DNA from: AWTP1-13 sp963770295
Lineage (GTDB): Bacteria > Pseudomonadota > Alphaproteobacteria > Rhizobiales > Hyphomicrobiaceae
Assembly (NCBI GenBank): GCA_963770295.1
Contig: CAVYPA010000015.1
Coordinates: 310,001 to 374,000, forward strand
Reading direction: 5' to 3'
Length of the DNA: 64,000 nt
Both the position numbers and the translations under genes were made by a program. The notes beneath the pieces were generated by a model that saw only the letters and a program-made list of their open reading frames with translations, was not told the origin of the DNA and made no database searches. This document shows, one piece after another, positions 57,057 through 64,000 of the stretch. How positions within the stretch are numbered: the stretch's first letter is position 1; each line of letters starts with the position of its first letter.

Positions 57057-57439
57057 CGGTTCCTCCCAAATCATTTTTTACTTCGCGGGCGGAAAGCCGC
57101 CGCCCGCAGACTATATTGAAATCGTGGCGTGCAGATAGATGGAATTAAGCATTGTCGCGCGTAATGGACAGTCGAGCGGCGATGCACCGCCCAGCCGGGT
57201 GAGACCATTGCCTCTTAGCCAGGGGTAGAATGCTTCCGCATCGTGCGGGAGATGACCGCAGGCGCATGCACGTAGGTCTGCTTTGGGTCGTGTGACACGG
57301 AAGCGATCGTCTGTGTATCGGCGACGGCCAACTGTGCGAGTGATGAAGGAGAGCCCTTCGGGGTCGGCAATCGTGAGCTCATCAGCCACCGCAAGCTGTT
57401 ATGGCCAAATACCATGGTGGTGAGCGTTGCGGAAACGCC
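57057..57439. other. Upstream region of the quinoprotein operon
   Basis: No gene recognised. The operon promoter must lie here; no clear operator was seen. Confidence 0.45.
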
Positions 57440-58110
57440 GAGACAAGATTTCGGCAGGCATTGTTGAGGGAGGCGAGCGCAAGCACTGAGGCGCGGCGAT
57501 ACAGGGGTGCTGAAGGTGGCTGCTTCGCCTCAGTACATCGACGGCGTCATCTCCGAGTTTCTGCACCGCTACGCGAAAAGCTACCCAAACGTGCAAGGTG
57601 AGATTGATCGAGGCGATTGGGGCGGAAACCCTAGGATTGCTCGAGCGTGGCGAGATTTACCTGGGTCAAAATCTGCTTCGTGCCGTTCGGCCCGACAATC
57701 CTCGCCTTGAGAACCTTCCGCTGAAGCCGGTGGACCTGCTTGCCGTCGGGCATCCGCGGCTGGTGACCGGCAAGGGTGCCGCAATCGAGGTAGCCCAGCT
57801 CGCGGCCCATCCGCTGCTCCTGCTCGATATACCGGTTTCATCTTCCGCCGCACCTTGGATGCCGCCTGCCGTCTGGCGCGAATTGAGGTCAACATCGCCT
57901 TCGAAAGCCGGGTGCCGCATACGTTACTGACGATGGCCAGAAAGGACATGGCGTAGCAATCGTTCCCTCGGCGCCGCGCATCGATCGATACCCGCTGTTG
58001 CGCATCGCCCGGGTAACCTACCCGGGCAAAGCATTGCGCGAGCCCTTGGCAATTTTCTGCGAGAAACGGTACTGTCGCTGCCGGAAGTGCAGAACGTCAA
58101 CTATATGACC
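57440..58110 (+). pseudogene. LysR-type regulator, fragmented
   Basis: Ligand-domain pieces appear in three frames: VAASPQYIDGVISEFLHRYA, then GLLERGEIYLGQNLL and RAVRPDNPRLENLPLKPVDL, then CRLARIEVNIAFESRVPHTL and SAPRIDRYPLLRIARVTYPG. The helix-turn-helix is essentially lost. Several indels are present. It precedes CaiB and malate synthase remnants on the same strand. Confidence 0.65.
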
Positions 58111-58299
58111 CCGCCTCGAAACCACTCGACTTGCCACCAACGTGAAACGATCTTGGGTGGCTAAGATTTATAGGTAGAGCTATCGATGTTGCCGGAAAAA
58201 TCCATTTGTCGTCGATGCGGGCCAATGCCATGTTGAATTGCCTCGCGATGAGCTCAGCGTGCCGAGCCGATCGACCGCGCTGGAGCAGAGCGGTGGTAG

Positions 58300-58446
58300 A
58301 GCATCGCCGGCAAGGTGCACACCGAGGGCTGCCCGTGAAGTTGTCGGCGCCATATGCATAGTCGCCTCCCTTCTGGGACAGCGTTCGCGAGACGTTCTCG
58401 TCGGGTTATGCCCCGAGAGAGATCGACGACCTGATCAAGGAAGGTG
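58300..58446 (+). pseudogene. CaiB/BaiF CoA-transferase C-terminal scrap
   Basis: The frame reads VKLSAPYA, a stop, then SPPFWDSVRETFSSGYAPRE and IDDLIKEGVI, the usual end of family III CoA-transferases. It lies just upstream of the malate synthase gene. Confidence 0.55.
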
Positions 58447-58478
58447 TGATCGCGGAGCAGTCTCGGAACAAGAAAGCA

Positions 58479-60718
58479 ATGACAGAGCGTGTGCTGGTCG
58501 GCGGCTTGAGCGTCGCAAAGGTTCTCTATGACTTCGTCAACCGGGAAGCACTGCCGGGTACCGGCCTATCCGAAACCGCGTTCTGGGCGCGTCTCGACCG
58601 CATTGTGCACGACTTGGCACCGAAAAACCGCGCGCTGCTCAAGGTGCGAGACGATATGCAGAGCCGGATCAACGCGTGGCACAAAGCGCATATTGGCCAA
58701 CCCTCCGACCTAACCGCCTACAAGAAGTTCCTAGCAGAGATCGGCTACCTCGTCCCGGAGGGCCCTGACTTCGCGGTCGACACCGCCAACGTCGACGATG
58801 AGATCGCCTGCGTCGCTGGCCCACAACTGGTGGTCCCGGTCACCAACGCCCGCTATGCCCTAAACGCCGCCAACGCGCGCTGGGAAGCCTCTACGACGCA
58901 CTGTATGGCACTGACGTGATCCCCGAGGACAATGGAGCGACCCGCGGCGGCGGCTACAATCCGATGCGCGGCGCCAGGGTGTTCGCCTGGACCAAGCGCT
59001 TCCTTGACGAGGTGGCGCCGCTCGCGAAAGGCTCGCATGCAGCCGTGCGAGGCTATGCCGTGCAGGACGGCGGGCTGGTGGTCAGCTTTGACAACGTCGC
59101 CGACACCTGGCTGGACAGCGCCGCGCGGCTGATCGGCCTCTCCTCCGCGACGACGCCGGTGGACTCGCCGATCCTGCGCAGTTGATCGGCTATCGCGGCG
59201 ATCCGTCGGAGCCCCGTGCTATCCTGCTCCGCCACAACGGACTGCACGTCGAGATCCAGATCGACAGCGGCCACCACATGGGCAAGGACGATACGGCCGG
59301 TCGTGGCCGTCGTGTTACTCGAGGCCGCGATCACGACGATCATGGACTGGAGGACTCGATCGCCGCCGTCGATCGCCGACGACAAGGTCGGCGCCTATCG
59401 CAACTGGCTGGGCCTGATGAACGGCACGCTGACCGCGAGACTTCGAGAAGGGCGGCGCGCACGATGACCCGCGCGCTCAATCCCGACCGCGTCTACACCG
59501 CGTCCGACGGCGGGACGCTGACCCTGCCCGGCCGCAGCCTGATGCTGGTGCGCAACGTCGGCCACCTGATGACGATCGACGCGGTCACTCGACCGCAGGG
59601 CGGCTCCGAATCCCCGAGGGCATCCTCGACGCGATGGTCACGTCGCCGATCGCGCTGCACGACTCTGCAGCGCACGGTCAAGTCCGGGAACAGCCGCGCC
59701 GGCTCGGTCTATATCGTCAAGCCGAAGATGCACGGGCCCGAGGAGGTCGCCTTCGCCGGTGAGCTCTTCGACCGCGTCGAAGCGGCGCTCGGGCTCCCGC
59801 GCAACACGCTCAAAATCGGCATCATGGACGAGGAGCGGCGGACGCACGCTCAACCTGAAGGAATGCATCCGCGCGGCGACAGCGACCGCGTGTCGTCTTC
59901 ATCAACACCGGCTTCCTCGATCGCACCGGCGACGAAATCCACACGTCCATGGAAGCCGGGCCGATGATCCGCAAGGGCGACATGAAGGCGTCGACCTGGA
60001 TCAGGCCTACGAGGACTGGAACGTCGACATCGGCCTGACGTGCGGGCTCCCCGGCCGCGCGCAGATCGGCAAGGGCATGTGGGCGATGCCCGACCGGATG
60101 GCGGACATGCTGAGCGCCAAGATCGCGCACCCGGAGGCCGGCGCGAACACCGCGTGGGTCCCCTCGCCGACCGCCGCCACGCTGCACGCCTCCACTATCA
60201 CAGGTCGACGTGCCGCGCGCGGCAGGCAGGAGCTGCGCTCGCGGCCGCGCGCGCCGCTCGACGATATCCTCACGATCCCGGTCGCGGAGCGGCACGAACC
60301 GGCCGCCGGAGGATGATGCAGGCGGAGCTCGACAACAACGCGCAGGGCATTCTCGGCTACGTGGTGCGCTGGATCGACCAGGGCGTCGGCTGCTCCAAGG
60401 TGCCCGACATCAACAACGTCGGACTGATGGAGGACCGCGCCACCCTGCGCATCTCCAGCCAGCACATCGCCAACTGGCTGCATCACGGCGTCATCATCGA
60501 AGCACCAGGTGACGGAGACACTGAAGCGCATGGCCGCCGTGGTCGACCGGCAGAACGCGGGCGACCCGCTCTACCAGCCGATGGCACCGGACTTCGACCT
60601 GGTCGCCTTTCAGGCCGCCTGCGACCTGGTCTTCAAGGGCCGCGAGCAGCCGAACGGCTACACCGAGCCGATCCTGCACGCTCGCCGGATGGAGGCGAAA
60701 GCCCGGTCAGGTCGATGA
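58479..60718 (+). pseudogene. glcB: Malate synthase G with many frameshifts
   Basis: The ATG at 58479 starts TERVLVGGLSVAKVLYDFVN, and the whole ~720-residue enzyme can be followed to ILHARRMEAKAR at 60718, but in rapidly alternating frames. Preserved pieces include IAGPQ-type AGPQLVVPVTNARYALNAAN, EAAITTIMDWR, MTRALNPDRVYTASDGG, VYIVKPKMHGPEEVAFA, GIMDEERRT, AYEDWNVDIGLTCGLPGRAQ and GYVVRWIDQGVGCSKVPDIN. About ten indels are needed. Residues within pieces remain highly conserved, so disruption is recent or technical. The enzyme would condense glyoxylate and acetyl-CoA to malate. Confidence 0.88.
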
Positions 60719-61079
60719 TCCAGAGCACCGGGCGGTGGGGCGAGATCAACGCCACGCCACGCGGCAAGTTGCTGGCGTCCTCGATTCGCCATCGCGCGTT
60801 CGCGAACTTGTTCGTCAAGCGTGTCGCCACAGCAGCGATCGGGTTGGGACATTTCCCGTAGCACCGGTTATCTCGGCGCCCGCGAATGACGGCGTTTGCG
60901 CGTTGTAGACCACCGCTCGCAGGTTTGTTTGCGGCCAGACAATCTCGCGGTCGTGCTCGACGGCCAATGCCATCGCGGCCTGCCGCGCTCGGCATGATGG
61001 TCCGGTGTAAAGGGAAATCGGCCCAATCGGAGTTCCTGCCTCGAAGGTCGTTGTTGGAGCGCATACTTGCCGACGGCAG
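60719..61079. other. Intergenic, no gene recognised
   Basis: A minus-strand frame through 60890-61020 reads like protein (DREIVWPQTNLRAVVYNAQT) but cannot be assigned. It may belong to the same lost gene as the peptidase scrap to its right. Confidence 0.35.
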
Positions 61080-61266
61080 GATAGGGAGGCGCAGCAAGTT
61101 TTAGCTCCATCCTCCCTGGTGCGGTGTGGAAGCAGAGGTTCTTCCCCTTAACAAGCACATGGGCAGCGGAGATAAGGTGCGGTCGAACAGGATCACCCAT
61201 GAGCAGGCCGGTCCCTATTTGCTCGGGCCGCCCCCTGAGCGTCATCCCGACAAATAGGGACAACAT
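61080..61266 (-). pseudogene. Trypsin-like peptidase N-terminal fragment
   Basis: The minus strand reads LFVGMTLRGRPEQIGTGLLM then RPHLISAAHVLVKGKNLCFH, the first strands and catalytic-His loop (AAHV) of a chymotrypsin-fold peptidase. The Asp and Ser regions are absent. Confidence 0.5.
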
Positions 61267-61549
61267 GCTTGCTCAGTTGTTGTGCTAGCTGGTCATACGC
61301 GGTCGCAAATCTTCCGAGGGTGCGGTCGGCTCCATAGGCGCTCTGGCGCTAAGAACGCTGACGGTAAGTGATGACAAGCGCGGGGGAAGCTATCACCTCC
61401 CAAGGGATGAGCATTGAACCGGTGGGTATGCTCCGCAGATCGGAGCAACGCACGCCACCTGTCGCCGGGCGAGGGGGGCGCAGGAGGCCCCGAGATTGCC
61501 TATGGTGTCGATGGTTCAATGCCGTAACGCATGGTGCTTGGAGGCTGCC

Positions 61550-61990
61550 GTGAACTGGTCGCGCGGGCTGCCGCGATTGTGGATCGCCTTCACCGTTATC
61601 TTCGCGGGAAGTCCTCAGGCACAAACGTCATCAAGGGAAGTGTGGGCATGCGTGACCGAGCATATGGTTGGAATACAAGAGCTCAGTGATAAGACCGTCG
61701 TGACGGGGAACTTCAAAGTCGACCCAGAAAAGTTCTTGCTGACCATCGAGACCAGCTTCGGCCTGCGCTCGGCGTCCCTATCACCGGAATTCACGGGTCC
61801 TTACCAAGAGACGGAAAGCGGGCCTAAGCTTAGCACATTCAAGCAGGGCGTCGGGCTCGGTTGGCTAGTATTCCGCAACAGCGAAGGGCAAAGCCCAAAG
61901 ATGAGAGGAGAAAGCGATCGGCAATTCAGGCTCAGCTATGTTTGGGGAGGTGGCGAATTTTTGATGCGGGGACGATGCGTCCCGTTTTGA
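61550..61990 (+). CDS. Exported hypothetical protein, 146 aa
   Basis: The GTG at 61550 has GGAGG five bases upstream and starts a signal peptide (LPRLWIAFTVIFAGSPQAQ). The mature part is beta-rich with two Cys (VWACVTEHM at the start, MRGRCVPF at the end) that could pair. No domain recognised. It precedes a small membrane protein gene by 48 bases. Confidence 0.6.
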   Translation: MNWSRGLPRLWIAFTVIFAGSPQAQTSSREVWACVTEHMVGIQELSDKTVVTGNFKVDPEKFLLTIETSFGLRSASLSPEFTGPYQETESGPKLSTFKQGVGLGWLVFRNSEGQSPKMRGESDRQFRLSYVWGGGEFLMRGRCVPF

Positions 61991-62038
61991 GTTGCGGTCG
62001 AAGCTGGCTTGAATGAGTGGTAGCACGATGGCGATGCT

Positions 62039-62317
62039 ATGACGGCGGAAGATACGATCCTGCTGCTGTTCGGGGCAGCCCTGCTGACGTTTATCGCCAC
62101 TTCTTTGGGGGACCGCGAACGCAAGTGGCTTAACCCGCGAGCGAAGGGCCTCATGGTCGGAATATTCTTCGGCTGTCTTGTGGGTGAAGTCACTTCAAAT
62201 GTGCTGACCAGATACGACGTGGAAGCGAGGTGGCTCTATTGGCTGATCGGTCTCGCCGTTTGTGCTGCATGTTATTGGATTGCGGTGCGCGAAGACTTGA
62301 AAAAGGGCCTGGGGTGA
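62039..62317 (+). CDS. Small membrane hypothetical protein, 92 aa
   Basis: Three membrane helices are likely (DTILLLFGAALLTFIATSL, GLMVGIFFGCLVGEVTSNV, WLYWLIGLAVCAACYWIAV). No family recognised and the ribosome site is weak. A degraded short minus-strand frame at about 62330-62500 ends in ECKQLIVESRRLARKQLL and is probably a relic. Confidence 0.5.
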   Translation: MTAEDTILLLFGAALLTFIATSLGDRERKWLNPRAKGLMVGIFFGCLVGEVTSNVLTRYDVEARWLYWLIGLAVCAACYWIAVREDLKKGLG

Positions 62318-62602
62318 ACCAGGCGTCTCTACTTCTTTTTCAGCAGTTGCTTCCGCGCCAGGCGCCGACTTTCCACGATAAGCTGCTTGCATTCTTGTAC
62401 GGTGATGCTTCCGTTGCGCGCTGCGGCCCTTGCATCCAGTGGGCGACTAGGTGCTCAGGGTCGTTCTTGGCGGCGTTGAGCCGTTGCAGCAATTCCTTTT
62501 AGGTCATTAGCCTACGCACTCCCCAAAAGTGGGGATCACAACTACTCCAGCGCACACCAAATGTAATTTTCTGGACAATGCCTCCCATAGAAGGCGCAGG
62601 CG

Positions 62603-62818
62603 ATGTTGGTTTACTTGTTTCAGCGCAATGGCGACCGTGCGCTCACAACTGACATCACCGGTCGAAACCTTCCGTCGTCCACGCCTTACAGGCATTGGGC
62701 CTTCATGGAGGCACTTGACGACGAAAAAACTAGGCCTCCGCTGGGCGTCGCTGACCTCAAAGAAGCGCTCAGCCGAGTGAGGGCTTTCGGCTACTACACG
62801 TTCAAAGAGCGTAGTTAG
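62603..62818 (+). CDS. Small hypothetical protein, 71 aa
   Basis: The product begins MLVYLFQRNGDRALTTDITG and continues WAFMEALDD..RPPLGVADLKEAL. It is compact, soluble and of a type common in rhizobial genomes. GAAGG lies about eight bases before the ATG. Function unknown. Confidence 0.5.
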   Translation: MLVYLFQRNGDRALTTDITGRNLPSSTPYRHWAFMEALDDEKTRPPLGVADLKEALSRVRAFGYYTFKERS

Positions 62819-62877
62819 GACACTACGGCGCACGACAGTTCTGCCGAGGCGTGAGTACGAAGTGAACCCAGTGGCCT

Positions 62878-63093
62878 CTAGAACGGCAATTCAAATAGTC
62901 GCCGCCAGTTTTCGTCGGCGACGATAATCATTCCACGGCTGACAAGCGTTCCGTTCCAAACGTCATCCGCCAAACACCGTTGCGCGCGCCGCACTGCCTC
63001 CTCTTCGGCCTGAGCAGGGTTGGCCAGTTCGATACCGTCCTGGTCCAGTACGGCCACTTAACCACGTTTAACGTGGAAGAAGTATTGCGCCAT
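62878..63093 (-). pseudogene. DUF6894-family protein with an early in-frame stop
   Basis: From the ATG at 63093 the frame reads MAQYFFHVKRG, TAA (63058-63060), then VAVLDQDGIELANPAQAEEE and MIIVADENWRRLFELPF. It is a homologue of 43421-43666 with one nonsense codon at position 12. A GTG directly after the stop could restart translation without the first strand. Confidence 0.7.
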
Positions 63094-63381
63094 CTCGAAG
63101 CTCTCCTGCGGGCGCGAGCACTTTGCGCAGGAAACCCACGGGACGGTATTCGATCCACCTATGCGAAAACTTTTATGTGGTCTCCGATTGCTGCGGTGCA
63201 ATGCATCGCGAATGCAATAGTTTGTAGACAAACAGTATCGTGGCCAAATGACCTATGACGGACGGAGAGGTTGGACTGCAACCCGTTTTGTTCGTTTGCG
63301 GGTTAACCGGCGATAATCGTGCAGGTATTAAGTAATGAGGCTTACCGACAATCGAGAGATCTTATACCAAAATAAGTTCCC

Positions 63382-64000
63382 GACTACTGCCAAGCAGGAT
63401 CAACCTGCAGGCGGTGCGCGGGCAGGCAAGCTTAGCGATGCTGCGTAGGAGTTGGTACAGGCGCCTTGCAAGGATCAATCTGTTTATCGTCGAAGCGCGC
63501 CAGCGCGTTGCGATGCCGAAAGCGCTTGTCTCCAACCTGGAACGAGGCACTCGCAATGCTCTAAGCGCAGCTACGTCGGTCCGAGGTGATGCCGCAGCTG
63601 CTTGAGGACGATTGCGAGGTCATCCTGGAGAAGATGCCGAGGTTCCCGTTGCCTACCCTACATCCTATCCGAGGTTGCTCAATCCTGAAATTCGAAATTG
63701 AAAATATCGACTGCCAGCTCTCATCAGCACGATGATCATCCGCTTTCGGGGTTTCGCCTGAGTGTTTTGCGGCCGCGCAACTGGCATTTGTTTCAAATCC
63801 GGGAATATCCGAAAGGAGTGATCAGATGCGCTTACGAACAATTGCCGCCGCCTTGGTGGTCGCTGCGCCTCTTCTTGTCCTTGAAAGTCCATCAGTCGCA
63901 GCCTGTTGGGAGGGTAGGGGTTATGGCTATGCCGCTGCTGGTTATGCAGCCCCCCGTTATGGGTACATGAGCTACGGCTACTCTTCCCCGCCTACTACGG
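63382..64000 (+). repeat. Inverted duplication, copy B (partner 42506-43125)
   Basis: Matches the reverse complement of copy A from about 63382 to the window edge, where it continues. Relative to copy A it has a seven-base insertion near 63474, a six-base deletion in the coiled-coil frame and a one-base deletion in the Gly/Tyr-rich gene. The frame at 63414-63605 is the broken counterpart of 42820-43056. Confidence 0.85.
63826..64000 (+). pseudogene. Gly/Tyr-rich exported protein, duplicate copy, frameshifted and cut by window edge
   Basis: GAAAGGAGTGATCAG precedes the ATG. The signal peptide and first ~50 residues match the gene at 42361-42681 almost exactly (RTIAAALVVAAPLLVLE, CWEGRGYGY). 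A missing C in the run before CGCC (about 63990) shifts the frame to SSPPTT instead of SSPAYY. Confidence 0.7.

Overview
The window reads as a chromosomal stretch of a high-GC alphaproteobacterium of the Hyphomicrobiales, most like Bradyrhizobium and relatives. This rests on gene content: a DUF6894 protein, many small secreted Gly/Tyr-rich proteins, an HWE-type sensor kinase, a XoxF-type quinoprotein operon and an ars cluster with an aquaporin. No rRNA, tRNA or CRISPR array was recognised.

Layout. 0-4.5 kb: end of a DUF900 hydrolase, remnants of an ABC permease and an AraC regulator, then a two-gene unit for a haloperoxidase-like protein and a secreted protein with one CxxCH motif. 5-10 kb: an aldo/keto reductase, then a MocR regulator divergent from an aminotransferase and a PhzF-like enzyme, with a direct-repeat operator candidate between them. 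10-14.5 kb: fragments of integrase, IS110 transposase, response regulator and luciferase-like genes around a secreted ClpP-fold protein. 15-19 kb: a Rieske protein with a PQQ dehydrogenase, then glutaminase. 20-23 kb: decayed and small genes. 23-28 kb: Rieske ferredoxin, two amidohydrolases and a frameshifted gamma-glutamyltransferase. 28-35.5 kb: an arsenic-type island (two ArsR, ArsC, aquaporin, FAD oxidoreductase, three MFS proteins). 35.5-42 kb: solute-binding proteins, a broken dicarboxylate symporter, an XRE regulator and a ligase fragment.

42.5-64 kb: a 20-kb segment bounded by an inverted duplication of about 620 bp. Inside it are small proteins, a secreted caspase-fold/FGE fusion, an HWE kinase with several PAS domains, a GFA-domain protein, a quinoprotein dehydrogenase/cytochrome c/solute-binding operon (XoxF-G-J-like), and a heavily frameshifted malate synthase G with LysR and CaiB remnants.

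The intact metabolic themes are periplasmic quinoprotein oxidation (two PQQ dehydrogenases, both with the Asp-x-Asp signature associated with lanthanide use), metalloid resistance and amino-acid or amide turnover. The other theme is decay. More than twenty genes are fragments or frameshifted, in patches between intact genes, so either this region is being lost or some frameshifts are assembly errors.
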